This document shows positions 10,254 to 20,409 of a stretch of 64,000 bases of DNA, piece after piece; position 1 is the stretch's first letter, and each line of letters opens with the position of its first letter. The translations under genes and the position numbers were made by a program. This DNA comes from Adiantum capillus-veneris (Eukaryota; Streptophyta; Polypodiopsida; Polypodiales; Pteridaceae): assembly GCA_014529385.2 (NCBI GenBank), contig CM043947.1:122429391-122493390 (forward strand), given 5' to 3'. Under the pieces are notes generated by a model that had not been told where the DNA came from, did not search any database, and saw nothing but the letters and a program-made list of their open reading frames with translations.

Positions 10254-12149
10254 TTGAAGGGTATGTTGTCTACGGAATTAACACTTGAGGAGAAAGATAG
10301 TTTTTTGCAAATGTTGATGGGATTTCCTAACCTGTTCATTGACAACTATGAAAGAATCGCAGGCATTACAGTGGTGGAACATCATATTAAGCTGAAGGAA
10401 GGGGTAAAACCAGTTGTGCAAAAGCTACGACGACTGGGGGTCATACAAGAAAAGGCACTCTTGGCCGAGGTAAGGAAACTGCTGGAGGCGGAATTCATCT
10501 ATCCTATAGAAAACTCAAAATGGGTGTCACCCGTACTGGTGATGTCTAAAAAGAATGGTAAGTGGAGGGTCTGTGTTGACTACAAACCACTAAATGCAGC
10601 TACAAAGAGAGACCACTTTCCTCTCCCTTTCTTGGATGAAATTCTGAATGAAGTAGCAAGTTTTGAATGCTATACCGTCTGTGATGGTTATTCTAGATAC
10701 TTTCAAATACGCATAGCCTTGGAAGATCAGTTAAAAACCACTTTTATCACGCCATGGGGTTGTTTTGCATACAGGTTTATGCCATTTGGTCTCACAAATG
10801 CACTTGCCACATTCCAAAGATATGTCACATATGTTTTTCAACCGTTCTTTGGAACATCCATAAGAGTGTTCATTGATGATTTTTGTATATATAGCTCCCG
10901 TATTTCACATTTAGAAAAGGTAACTGAAGGTTTGTCCAGGTTGCAGAGCCTAGGTGGGCAATTAAATGTGGATAAATGCCACATTGGGGAGAGTAAAGTC
11001 ATTCTACTAGGCCATGAAATTTCAGCAAAAGGTATCAACGCCGACCCAAGTAAGGTGTCCGCACTCATAGCCCTACCTTCACCAACGACCGCACGTCAAC
11101 TGGTCTCTTTTCTACAGAAGGTGAGGTACTTAAGTAGATTCATACATATACTATCACAACTTGTTCTACCATTGCAACAACTCACTCAAAGATCAACATT
11201 CACTTGGGACGAGGAAAGCGAACATCACTACAACAAGGTAAAGGAGGTGTTAGCCACCCTGCCAACTATCTCACCACCTAAGTGGGATGAAAAATTCTAT
11301 GTCACCTCAAGTGTTGGTAATGACTCATTGGGGGATGTGCTACTCCAGAAGGATATGAAAACATCTTTCATGAGGCCAATCTACTTCTCTAGTCGAATGA
11401 TGACAGCAGGTGAGAAAGGTTTCACCCATGTGGAACACTTAGTCCTAGCTCTTAGATTTGCAACTACAAAGTTTAGGTCATATTTGCTGCCTAAGCGATT
11501 TGTGATTCTAACCACGGATGAAATATTTCCCTATGTTGTACAACACATGGATGTGTCTTCTAGGATTACTAAATGGCTAGTTCGTCTGCAAGAGTTTGAC
11601 TACACGGTACAGGTAGAAATCACGACAAGGGCAAGTTTGGGGGGACTCATGACCTACCAAGTCTTTGAAAGGGAGGAGAATCAATCTAAGGAAGGAGAAG
11701 TCCGATTACCTCCAGTACCACCGATGGTAGAAGGAGCATACTCTCTCTACTTTGATGGAGCCTACAAGCGAGCGTCCGACAAAGCAGCTGCAGGCATAGT
11801 GGTCTTTGATGACAAAAGGACAAAGGTATTTTCGTTGGGCCAATTGTTAGATTCACATTCTAACAATGAAGCTGAGTATGCAGCACTAACCAAGGGTCTA
11901 CAATGGTGTGTCTCGCAAGGTGTACAACGCCTTAATGTATTTGGGGATGCTCTACTTCTAGTAAGGCAAGTAAATGGAGCATGGACATGCAAGAATCCTA
12001 GTTTAAGGACTCACTTAAGTGGTGTAAAAACCTTGTTGGGTAAGTTTGAAGAAGTTCAAATACACCATATCCCAAGGGCTCAAAACCAAGAAGCAGATGC
12101 CCTAACAAGTGAAAGACTACAGGAAGTGGTGGTTGGAGCAATAAACTAA
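10254..12149 (+). CDS. Reverse transcriptase - RNase H - second (archaeal-type) RNase H of Gypsy-A
   Basis: Seen: 631 uninterrupted codons. RT fingers with WVSPVLVMSKKNGKWR, palm [11 protein letters not shown]-type motif (here [12 protein letters not shown]), and catalytic FIDDF at ~203 in place of the usual YVDD (both Asp kept). First RNase H is at ~345-470; its acidic positions look weakened (VTSSVGNDSLG). A second RNase H at ~497-625 starts LYFDGAYK, with NNEAEYAAL and a final HIPRAQNQEADAL, retaining D, E and D residues. Known: the second RNase H is diagnostic of Tat elements, and the first is often degenerate there. Inference: the RT module may still be competent, but the element lacks usable Gag and integrase. 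Confidence 0.92.
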   Translation: MKGMLSTELTLEEKDSFLQMLMGFPNLFIDNYERIAGITVVEHHIKLKEGVKPVVQKLRRLGVIQEKALLAEVRKLLEAEFIYPIENSKWVSPVLVMSKKNGKWRVCVDYKPLNAATKRDHFPLPFLDEILNEVASFECYTVCDGYSRYFQIRIALEDQLKTTFITPWGCFAYRFMPFGLTNALATFQRYVTYVFQPFFGTSIRVFIDDFCIYSSRISHLEKVTEGLSRLQSLGGQLNVDKCHIGESKVILLGHEISAKGINADPSKVSALIALPSPTTARQLVSFLQKVRYLSRFIHILSQLVLPLQQLTQRSTFTWDEESEHHYNKVKEVLATLPTISPPKWDEKFYVTSSVGNDSLGDVLLQKDMKTSFMRPIYFSSRMMTAGEKGFTHVEHLVLALRFATTKFRSYLLPKRFVILTTDEIFPYVVQHMDVSSRITKWLVRLQEFDYTVQVEITTRASLGGLMTYQVFEREENQSKEGEVRLPPVPPMVEGAYSLYFDGAYKRASDKAAAGIVVFDDKRTKVFSLGQLLDSHSNNEAEYAALTKGLQWCVSQGVQRLNVFGDALLLVRQVNGAWTCKNPSLRTHLSGVKTLLGKFEEVQIHHIPRAQNQEADALTSERLQEVVVGAIN

Positions 12150-12178
12150 AGCTCCCTCTATTTCAAGGCAGTGACGCC

Positions 12179-13517
12179 TTGCCTGACATCATGCATTTTT
12201 TGGAAACAAGGGAATGCCCATCAGATTTAACAAAGGGACAGAAGCAATGGCTGACGCGGAAGGCCACAAGGTATCAACTCATCAATGACGATTTGTATTG
12301 TAAGGGTAAGGAACAAATACTCAAGAAGGTCCCTCTCTCTCAGGAAATCACGGGAGTAATTGCTAGCTGTCACGACGGGGTTTGTGGTGGTCACTTTGCC
12401 CTAGACATAACAAGTAGGAAAATCTTACAGGCAGGCTTCATATGTCCTAGCCTCAACCGTGATGTACACCACTGGTGAAAAACGTGTAAGTTGTGTCAAA
12501 AGGCCGGCACTAGGTCACTTATGCATGAACCACAGACACCTATTCTCTCATATGGCCCATTTGAAAAATGGGGTATCGATGCCATTGGGCCATTACCTAG
12601 GGCCAACTCAGGAAAATTCTACATTATCATGGGGGTCGACTACATGACTAGATGGGCAGAGGCTACAGCCACCACTAGAATCACAGCGGTAGAGGTAGCT
12701 AAATTTATCTACGAGCACATATGCTGTAGGTTTGGCACACCTTTAGAGATCATCTCTGATAGAGGGCCAGGTTTCAGAGCAGACTTGGTAGGAGAATTAA
12801 TGCAGAAATTGGGCATTACAAGGAGGCATTCTTCACCATATTACCCTCAATGTAATGGCCTAGTTGAAAAGGTAAATGGAATGGTTTCAAAATTATTACC
12901 AAGCAAGTAAACAATCATCCTGGAGACTGGGATAAGTATCTACTACCAGCTTTATGGGCCTACAGAACTTCATTTCATACATCCTTGGGATTCACACCGT
13001 ATCATCTAGTATTTGGTAAGGAAGCAATCTTGCCCATTGAAGTGCAACTACTAAGTCTCAGAGTAATGGCAAGCTAACTTCAACAACCCAACGTGCATTT
13101 GAGAGATCACATCATCAACTTGGAAAGACTGCAGCTGTGGACAGAGAAGAAGCAATAAATTATTATGTGGCACAAGCAGAGCATAGACGGCTTAGCTTTA
13201 ACGAGCATCTCCGGAAAAAAGAATTGAAGAAAGGAATGTTGGTGCTCCGCTATGACAATCGCTTCGACACGCGCAAGGATAAGAAACTCCTGCTCCGATG
13301 GGAAGGCCCTTTCATCATCAGGAAAAAGTATGCCAATGGAAGCTACCAGCTTATGGAGGCTAATCGAAAACTTCATAAAACCAGGGTAAATGGTTGGTGA
13401 CTTAAACCTTATTTTCTTCGATTTGACCAGGCTCCACCTATTGACATTCCAGATGAGGACACACCATCAGCCACCACCTCCGACGATAATGATCAAACAG
13501 ATGAGCTAGAGACATGA
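12179..13517 (+). pseudogene. Integrase of Gypsy-A, broken
   Basis: Seen: H2C2 zinc domain (HDGVCGGHF ... CKLC) interrupted by TGA at 12476-12478. The catalytic core has GIDAIGPLP, SDRGPGF and a terminal Glu in NGLVEKVNG, so the D,D,E set is visible. A frameshift follows near 12.90 kb; ALWAYRTSFHTSLGFTPYHLVFG continues in another frame to a stop near 13.08 kb. Then a third frame (13137-13400) holds the C-terminal LLRWEGPFII motif. Known: integrase inserts the cDNA into host DNA. At least two frame changes and two or three stops make it non-functional. Confidence 0.88.
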
Positions 13518-13529
13518 ATGCCTCTAGCC

Positions 13530-13545
13530 AAAAGGGGAGGGCTAA
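13530..13545 (+). promoter_or_regulatory. Polypurine tract of Gypsy-A
   Basis: AAAAGGGGAGGGCTAA lies immediately before the TG of the 3' LTR, where plus-strand DNA synthesis would be primed. Confidence 0.8.
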
Positions 13546-14851
13546 TGATGGGGGCTTTTCACAAGCCAAGCTCCCATACCCCTCTTCTCTCGTCCCCACC
13601 CCATGGAAACCTCCTCTTAGGGAGGGAGTGATAAAAGGCATTGAAAAAGTAAGAGAAAAAAATAAAGTATGATTATGTAAATATATGAGAAAGGTAAAAT
13701 AGGCCACCTCATGCCTGCGGGGCAGCCCATCCCCACCTTGCCTTTTTTTTCTTCACTGTTGCCCCACCGTGTGTCCCTTTTCCTCTCCACCACTCAAAAG
13801 GTCAACCCCCTCTCTCTTCCCCTTGTCCTTTCTCCTTTCTCTCTCCCCTCAAGCTACCCCACCTCTCACCAATAATGCATTCTAACTCACCAATAATACA
13901 CCCTAACTCACATGCAACTTACCCTATCTTCCAAAATAGTATAACCCACCCCCCCTTTCTCTCTCCTATCATATCCCATGACCCAAATACCCCCCCTCTC
14001 TCTAAAGGGCGCCATGTCTCTTGTCTTGTAGCTAAATAACCTCCCCCACACTCACACACACTCAGTTTCACTAAAAAAGGTGCCCACATACCCATCCCCA
14101 CCTGGTGGTTACCTGATTTTTCTTGTGTTCACACACATCTGCACATAGATTCACCTCTGAACACACTCCCCTCTTGTAATTACTTTATTCTCCCTGTCAC
14201 CTCTCACTTTTCTTCATCAACCCATCTCTCTCTCTTAGTCTCTCTCTCATGAGACTGCTGTTCTAGCACATATACACACAGCCAGACAAGTGGGGCCCAT
14301 AGTCACATGGCCTATGTAGATAATGATTTCTTCATTTCTAAATTCTAGAATTTCTTCCCCCTCCTCCCCTATATAAAGAGGGGTCACCATCACACTAAAC
14401 ACACACAACATCACCAAAGAGTACACTATGCACTGTGTGTGCCTAGTGCACACACACACACCCACACCATCACCATCACCGCAATCACCATGCTCATCTT
14501 GAGCATGACCTCTACACCCCTTGGGCTATGGAAGATGAAGGGCGGCTAAATGAAGGATGATGGTCATAACCCTCGTGCGAGTCTTCGCCATCATCTCCCA
14601 CCTATCCGCCATGTGCTCTACCACTCTCTCGCTTCTCATTCCCCTACCCTATGCTCCCCATTTCATTGCCTTATTCTCTAAATAAAGCTTGAGGTTTTGT
14701 GAGTATGTTTTCTTGCAATGTTTTGCCCATGTGAGGTGTGCGGAATCGCCACCTAGTCTTGTGTTTGGAGTGAGCTTGTGTATGTGTGAAGGGTGTGCGG
14801 ATTCGCCATCCTTCTGTGGTGCCTAAGTACTAAGCCGCTATACCCCCTCCC

Positions 14852-14926
<75 letters not shown>

Positions 14927-15137
14927 TGATCTCATTTCCCTTCCTCTTCATCATTACTCCCAAGCATCCATCTCTCTTGGATAAAAAATATGTTATGGTG
15001 GTGTGTTGTTTGCGTCCTAGCCGTTGAAGCTAGGTGGTGCCCCCTGTTTGCTTTACTATGACAGGCACGAGGCGCGCCATTTGGTCCCCGGTGTTTTAGA
15101 GGCCATCGGGGGTTCGGGGTTCGCTTTGCTCCCGTCA
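13546..15137 (+). repeat. 3' LTR of Gypsy-A
   Basis: Same sequence as 7157-8739 with scattered single-base changes. TATA box at ~14370. The (CT)n array is longer (about 14855-14923) than in the 5' LTR. Ends CCCGTCA followed by the CTAT target duplication. Confidence 0.92.
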
Positions 15138-15872
15138 CTATCATCTTGAAGAGGGTGTGGATTTTGGCAATAGAGGCCAAACATGATTGGAAGAGCAGGG
15201 TTTTCACCTTACTAGACAAAGAGAACGACAAACAGATAGTGCAAGTTTTGAAGACTAAAGAGAGAAATTTTCATCCTATGGCAGTTGGATATGAAGGTGA
15301 CACAATAATGAGCTATGAATACATCTATGATGAAGACTACACTGATACAAAGGAGGAGGAGAGTGAGAACGACATGCTGAAGATAGACACATATCTATTT
15401 GGTGTCACCATAGATGATTCTTATGCAAGAAAAGTTATACACCCTCAAGTTCATGGTCTAGGTGTAGAAGAGGTAGCTAGCATGCTGAGTGAGGATCTTA
15501 CCAAGCAAGAGAATGAGAGCTATTTTCAATTTTGCACCTCTTCTACTAATCTGTTTGTGAATGGCGTACAAAGATCTACAAGGGGAAAAAGGTGTGGGGC
15601 ACAAGATTGTACTCAAGGAGTGGAACAAGCCAAAAGTGCAGAAGTTGAGGCTAGGGGAGATTCAAAAGGAATCCCTTTGGTAGGAGATCAATAAGTTGTT
15701 GGATGCAAGTACTATATACCCTCTAAAGGTGTCAGAGTGGGTTTCACCTATGGTTATCACTCCAAAGAAGAAAGGGAATTGGAGAGTGTCTGTCACCTCT
15801 AAGCCACTAATAATGTAGCTACAAAGACGAAACACTACCCTTTGTCATTCCAAGACGAGATCTTAAACTAGG
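15138..15872 (+). pseudogene. 3' continuation of the old gypsy element: protease end, linker, start of RT
   Basis: Seen: after CTAT the protease frame resumes (ILKRVWILAIEAKHDW, the degraded counterpart of an ILGRPWL motif) and continues as 15146-15694. The RT fingers follow in decayed form (WVSPMVITPKKKGNWRVSV around 15.74-15.79 kb). The sequence stops at 15872 where the copia LTR starts. With the two CTAT copies reduced to one, the frame would run on from 7156, which proves the nesting. The rest of RT and integrase are not found downstream; the gypsy RT at 20.4 kb belongs to a different family. Confidence 0.85.
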
Positions 15873-16695
15873 TGTAAGAAAATAAGACGTAGCCAAATAG
15901 ATTTTTGAGTAGATTACTTAATGGAGAGAGATAGATTTCACACACAAGAGATTATAGAGTAGAGAGAGAGAGAGAGAGAGAGAGTACACACGATATACGT
16001 GGTTCACCCAATGTGGGCTACGTCCACGGGAAAGCAGCCACTCAATGGCTTTAGCACTTCAAAAGAAGAAGTAGTTTACAAAGGGATTAAACCCTTGATA
16101 GAGCTCCCGCCTTGCTTCACTCTCACCACCTCACACTCACCTTGTTGCATCAACTTCACACTATGAAATGTGTGTAGAAATGGCCTCCTTTTATAGGCCA
16201 AAAGGGATGCCCTCTCTAATGAGAGACAGCCATGTGTAGCCGCCCTTGTGCGAATAAGTCCAAATCGGACCCTCCAATCCACCCATGTGTGGCCGCCCTT
16301 GAGAAGACAAGTCCGCTTTTGAATTCGGCCACCGGCCACCGGCCATTGACTTCCGACCACCGGCCACCAGCCATTGACTTCCGACCACCGGCCATCGGCC
16401 ATTGACTACCGTCCACCGGCCAACAGACCGGTTGTTTTCCGACCACTTTTCGGCCGCCGTCCGAAACCGGCCATAATATTCCGGCGAAAAAGAATATTCG
16501 GGTGAAAAAAAAAGTATTGGGGGCCTCCGCCCCCGAGGCCTTTAAAGTTACCCCTGATTCTTGTCCGTGAAAATTTTGGTTTCCGGTGAGTGATTTTCCT
16601 TCATGCACGATGGCTTCTCCTCATAATGGGGGCCTTACAAATGTGTCCTTTTACCACAGAAAATTACAAGGGTAAATCAGGCTCCATACTTAACA
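15873..16695 (-). repeat. 3' LTR of the copia element
   Basis: Reads TGTAAGAAAAT...CTTAACA on the plus strand (TG...CA). Contains a minus-strand TATA box CCTATAAAAGGAGG at 16184-16197, a (GA)n tract at 15959-15984, and a short tandem repeat of ~25 bp units (CCACCGGCCATTGACTTCCGA) at ~16325-16423. A related solo LTR occurs at 46153-46893. Confidence 0.88.
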
Positions 16696-16712
16696 ATCTC
16701 CCACTTGGAGAC
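16696..16712 (-). promoter_or_regulatory. Polypurine tract of the copia element
   Basis: On the minus strand CTCCAAGTGGGAGATT directly precedes the LTR start TGTTAAG, the typical plant copia arrangement. Confidence 0.75.
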
Positions 16713-16755
16713 TGATCTCCAAACCAAACCTGTGACTGCTTTCCATTCTGGCTTC

Positions 16756-19700
16756 TTATCCTTGAATGCCGATTGAAGATGAGCAAAAGCTCAACTTCTC
16801 CTTGTTGACCACCTTTGTAAACATGTCTGCAGGATTTTCACTTGTATGCACCTTTCCTAGCTTTAGCTGTCCCTCTTCCAAACGAGTGCATATGAAGTGA
16901 TATCTCACCTCAATGTGCTTTGTCCTTGAATGAAAGGCTAAGTTCTTCGCAAGATGGATAGCGCTTTGGCTATCACTGTACAAGACACAATTGTCTTGTT
17001 TGAATCCAAGCTCTTCTAAGAATCTGTGAAGCCACAGAATTTCTTTGCTTGCCTCCGTCATTACTACATACTCTGCTTCCAAGGTAGAAAGTGAAACCAC
17101 TTTCTGCAGCTTTGAAGCCCAGCTTACTGTTGTGCCTCCAACCGTGAACACATAGCCAGTAGTACTCCTTCGAGTATCTTTGTCACCTGCCATATCTGCA
17201 TCAGCATACCCTTCTAGAAAAATATCAGTTCCTCCAAAATACAAAGCATTTGTTGTTGTCCCTTTTAGATACCTAAGTATCCACTTCACAGCTTGCCAAT
17301 TCTCTTTACCTGGGTTTTCCATGAACCTACTCACAACTCCCACTGCATGTGCAATGTCTGGCCTTGTCCAGACCATAGCATACATTAGAGAACCTACCGC
17401 TGCAGCATATGGAACTGTAGACATATAGGCTATCTCCTCTTGTGTCTTCGGACACATATCCTTCATTAGTTTAAAATGACCAGCCAAAGGTGTAGAAACT
17501 AGTTTTGCATTTTGCATTGCAAACCTTTCTAGTACCTTCTTGATGTAATCTTCTTGAGATACCTTTATTGTCTTCTTCGTCCTGTCCCTTGATATTTTCA
17601 TACCAAGTATCCTCTTTGCAATACCAAGTATCCTCTTTGCAACACCTAAATCTTTCATTGAAAAAGATTTGGACAGCTCCTCTTTTAGGTCTTTGATGTC
17701 CTGCATGCTAGCACTTGCAATCAACACGTCATCAACATACAACATTAGGATGATGAATTTCCCATCTCCCAAATTCTTCGTGTAGACGCAGTGATCCGAG
17801 TTGCATCTTGTGAATCCATGATCCAACATCCATCGATCAAACTTCAAGTACCATTGTCTTGATGTTTGCTTTAAACCATACAAGCTCTTCTTTAATCTGC
17901 AAACCATTTTCTCCTTACCTTTTACTTCATACCCCTTTGGTTGAAGCATGTAGATTTCCTCCTCTAAGTCACCGTGAGGAAATGCCGTATTTACATCCAT
18001 TTGCTCGAGATTTAGATCATGAGTAGCCACAAGGCTTAAGACAAGCCTAATTGAGTTCATTTTTACAACAGGAGAAAATATTTCATTGAAGTCAATACCT
18101 TTCTTTTGAGAAAAACCTTTTACCACAAGCCTAGACTTGTACCTTTTCTTCCCACCTTCTTCTTCCTTCAGCTTGTACACCCATTTGTTTTGAAGTGCCC
18201 GCTTACCTTTAGGCAACTCAACCAACTCCCATGTTTGGTTGCGATGTAGTGAGTCCATCTCCACTTGCATGCTCTTCGTCCATTGTTCTTTGGATTCATG
18301 TTTCATAGCTTCTTCGTATGATTCCGGCTCTCCAGAATCTGAGATCAAGAGATGGTTGAAGGAAGGAACAAACCTTTCTGGAGGTCTACTTGCTCTTGTA
18401 GATCTTCGGGGAATAGGTTGAGGCTCCTCATTTGGTTGACGTTGTTGCACATTTTCACCGTTTGCAGTCCTTGAGTCTTCACCGTCCTCAAGCTCCATGT
18501 ACTCATCACCTGTTTCTTTTGTTTGTTTTCTTTCCAAGTAATCTTTGTACATATTTTGTTCGTTAAAAATTACATCCCTACTCCTTAAGATTTTACCATC
18601 TTCAGGATTCCATAGGCGATACCCAAAGTCTCCTTCTCCATAGCCAATGAAGAAACACTTTTTGGACTTTGCATCTAGCTTTGATCTTAGGCTTCTATCT
18701 ATGTGCATGAAAGCCGCACACCCAAACACTTTGAGAAATGCATAATTCACCGGTTTACCTGTCCATGCCTCTTCTGGAACTCCCCCATCCAATTCCGTTG
18801 AGGGTGACCGATTGATTAAGTACACAGACGTACTTATAGCTTCTGCCCAAAGCTCAAGCGATAGGCCTGCATGTAGCCGCATGCTTCGTGCTCGTTCCAT
18901 GATTGTCCTGTTCATCCTTTCCGAAATCCCATTTTGTTGAGGTGTCCTTGGGGTTGTCCTTTGCCTCCGAATTCCATTGCTAGCACAAAAGCTTTCAAAA
19001 GCTTGGCTGCAATATTCGCCTCCATTGTCGGATCTGAGGCATTTAACCTTGGTACCTGTTTCATTTTCCACAAAGGCTTTCCACCTTTGAAATATGGAAA
19101 ATACATCGGATTTATTCTTCATGACATAAACCCATGTTTTTCTACTCGCATCGTCTATGAATGTTACATAGTACAATGAGCCACCAAGTGATGGTGTACT
19201 TGTAGGACCCCAAACATCAGAATGGACCAACTCAAGTTTTTTATTTTTTCTTTCATTTCTTGATTTTTGAAATTTTACCCTCTTTTGTTTACCATAAACA
19301 CAATCTTCACAGAACTCTAAGTCCACTTCTTTCAAACCTGGTAGAAGCTTCTTTGTTTGAAGGATTTGCATTCCTTTGGCACTCATATGCCCAAGTCGGT
19401 AGTGCCACACCGCACTATCAACTTCTGTAGTTGCTGCACAAGCTAAAGGTTGCGTGCTAACAGTACACAAGTAAAGTGTACCGACTTTTTCTCCCTTGGC
19501 AACCACCAAAGATCCCTTTGAGATCTTCCACCGTTTGTTTCCGAATGCAATGTTGTGACCTTCATCGTCCAATTGTCCTGTAGAGATCAAATTTTTGCGA
19601 AGAGAAGGAACATGCCTAACATCTTTAAGCTTCCATTCATTTTCGTTAGCAGTTTTGACTGAAATTGTACCTTTGCCGACAATCTCACAAGCTTCATCAT

Positions 19701-20094
19701 CTCCCAAGTATACATACCCAAAATTACCTTTGGTGTAGTCTTGGAAATGTTGCATGTGTGGTGTCGCATGGAATGAAGCCCCGGAATCTACTATCCAGGA
19801 ATTAGACACATTGTCTAATGAGAGAATTAGAGCATCTTGCTCTACTTTACCTGCCACATTGGCCTCCGATGTTGGCTTGTTGTCTTGAGACTCTGTCTCC
19901 TTCTTCTTCTTGGACACGCAATCCTTCTTGACGTGGCCCTTCTTGCCACAGTTCCAACATTCAAGAACTGACTTTGTGCGTGACTTGCTCCGCCTTGAGC
20001 GATCACAACCCTTTTGGTTTTTGAACCTCTCCTTAGGCCTTCCTCTTGTTTCCAGTGATAGTGCAGCACTTGATGATTCTCCTGTGCTTCTCCT
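16756..20094 (-). CDS. Copia Gag zinc knuckle - protease - integrase - RT - RNase H polyprotein
   Basis: Seen: 1112 codons open after the TGA at 20095-20097. In order: CCHC knuckle CWNCGKKGHVKKDC (~19.93-19.97 kb); protease WIVDSGASFHAT; GAG-pre-integrase HYRLGHM with CEDCVYGK; integrase core D in HSDVWGP, D in RSDNGGEY, E in NGISERMNRT; RT with QMDVNTAFPHG and catalytic YVDD; RNase H with YADADMAGD, LSTLEAEY and HIEVRYHFI. Known: these motifs define Ty1/copia Pol, and DSGAS, NGISERMNRT and YVDD look intact. A small tandem duplication (RILGIAKRILGM) lies in RT. Inference: Pol is nearly intact, so the element is young, but it cannot be expressed from its own promoter because the 5' LTR is gone. 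Confidence 0.93.
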   Translation of the reverse strand, partial: RRSTGESSSAALSLETRGRPKERFKNQKGCDRSRRSKSRTKSVLECWNCGKKGHVKKDCVSKKKKETESQDNKPTSEANVAGKVEQDALILSLDNVSNSWIVDSGASFHATPHMQHFQDYTKGNFGYVYLGDDEACEIVGKGTISVKTANENEWKLKDVRHVPSLRKNLISTGQLDDEGHNIAFGNKRWKISKGSLVVAKGEKVGTLYLCTVSTQPLACAATTEVDSAVWHYRLGHMSAKGMQILQTKKLLPGLKEVDLEFCEDCVYGKQKRVKFQKSRNERKNKKLELVHSDVWGPTSTPSLGGSLYYVTFIDDASRKTWVYVMKNKSDVFSIFQRWKAFVENETGTKVKCLRSDNGGEYCSQAFESFCASNGIRRQRTTPRTPQQNGISERMNRTIMERARSMRLHAGLSLELWAEAISTSVYLINRSPSTELDGGVPEEAWTGKPVNYAFLKVFGCAAFMHIDRSLRSKLDAKSKKCFFIGYGEGDFGYRLWNPEDGKILRSRDVIFNEQNMYKDYLERKQTKETGDEYMELEDGEDSRTANGENVQQRQPNEEPQPIPRRSTRASRPPERFVPSFNHLLISDSGEPESYEEAMKHESKEQWTKSMQVEMDSLHRNQTWELVELPKGKRALQNKWVYKLKEEEGGKKRYKSRLVVKGFSQKKGIDFNEIFSPVVKMNSIRLVLSLVATHDLNLEQMDVNTAFPHGDLEEEIYMLQPKGYEVKGKEKMVCRLKKSLYGLKQTSRQWYLKFDRWMLDHGFTRCNSDHCVYTKNLGDGKFIILMLYVDDVLIASASMQDIKDLKEELSKSFSMKDLGVAKRILGIAKRILGMKISRDRTKKTIKVSQEDYIKKVLERFAMQNAKLVSTPLAGHFKLMKDMCPKTQEEIAYMSTVPYAAAVGSLMYAMVWTRPDIAHAVGVVSRFMENPGKENWQAVKWILRYLKGTTTNALYFGGTDIFLEGYADADMAGDKDTRRSTTGYVFTVGGTTVSWASKLQKVVSLSTLEAEYVVMTEASKEILWLHRFLEELGFKQDNCVLYSDSQSAIHLAKNLAFHSRTKHIEVRYHFICTRLEEGQLKLGKVHTSENPADMFTKVVNKEKLSFCSSSIGIQG

Positions 20095-20409
20095 TCACAT
20101 TTCCTCGCTTAGGAGAACACCCACAACATCATCAAACTTAAGAGTATTTGTACCAGAGATAGAATTACTTACAGTCATCACAAGGCTGTCCCAACTATCC
20201 GGTAGAGATGATAGTATAAGGAGAGCTCGCACTTCGTCATCGAAATTGATTTTCACTGATCGAAGTTGAATTCTGTTTGTGTTAAAGTCATTTAGGTGTT
20301 CTGCAAGTGAACCATTCTCTGCCATCTTTAGATTGAACAAGCGCTTCATAAGAAATACCTTATTGGATGCCGATGGTTTCTCGTAGAAGTCGTCAAGTGA
20401 CTTCATCAT
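20095..20409 (-). pseudogene. Truncated copia gag (UBN2-type), N-terminus missing
   Basis: Same frame as the polyprotein, ending in a single TGA after LLSEEM where copia Gags usually continue with basic residues (CGA-to-TGA type change). The region SSLPDSWDSLVM is typical of copia Gag. It begins at the junction with gypsy-B1, so the N-terminal part is lost. Confidence 0.82.

Larger units (their letters stand above)
7157..15137 (+). mobile_element. Gypsy-A: nearly complete Tat-like Ty3/gypsy retrotransposon with two RNase H domains
   Basis: Seen: two direct ~1.6-kb LTRs (7157-8739, 13546-15137), a PBS-like site right after the 5' LTR, gag remnant, protease, RT-RNase H, a second archaeal-type RNase H, broken integrase, and a purine tract before the 3' LTR. 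CTAT flanks both sides (7153-7156 and 15138-15141). LTRs differ by scattered substitutions, small indels and microsatellite length, so the insertion is fairly recent. Known: an extra RNase H between RNase H and integrase marks the plant Tat lineage. Inference: now defective, since most of gag is missing and integrase carries a stop and frameshifts. Confidence 0.9.
15873..20409 (-). mobile_element. Ty1/copia retrotransposon, minus strand, 5' end deleted
   Basis: Seen: 3' LTR (15873-16695), purine tract, and one long gag-pol frame read from 20409 to 16756, interrupted by a single TGA. The 5' LTR, primer site and the N-terminal part of Gag are missing: sequence beyond 20409 is gypsy RT on the opposite strand. 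Known: domain order Gag-PR-IN-RT-RH is the copia order, and motifs resemble the Tork/TNT1 group. Inference: inserted into the old gypsy RT (break at 15872), then lost its 5' end through a rearrangement. Confidence 0.9.
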
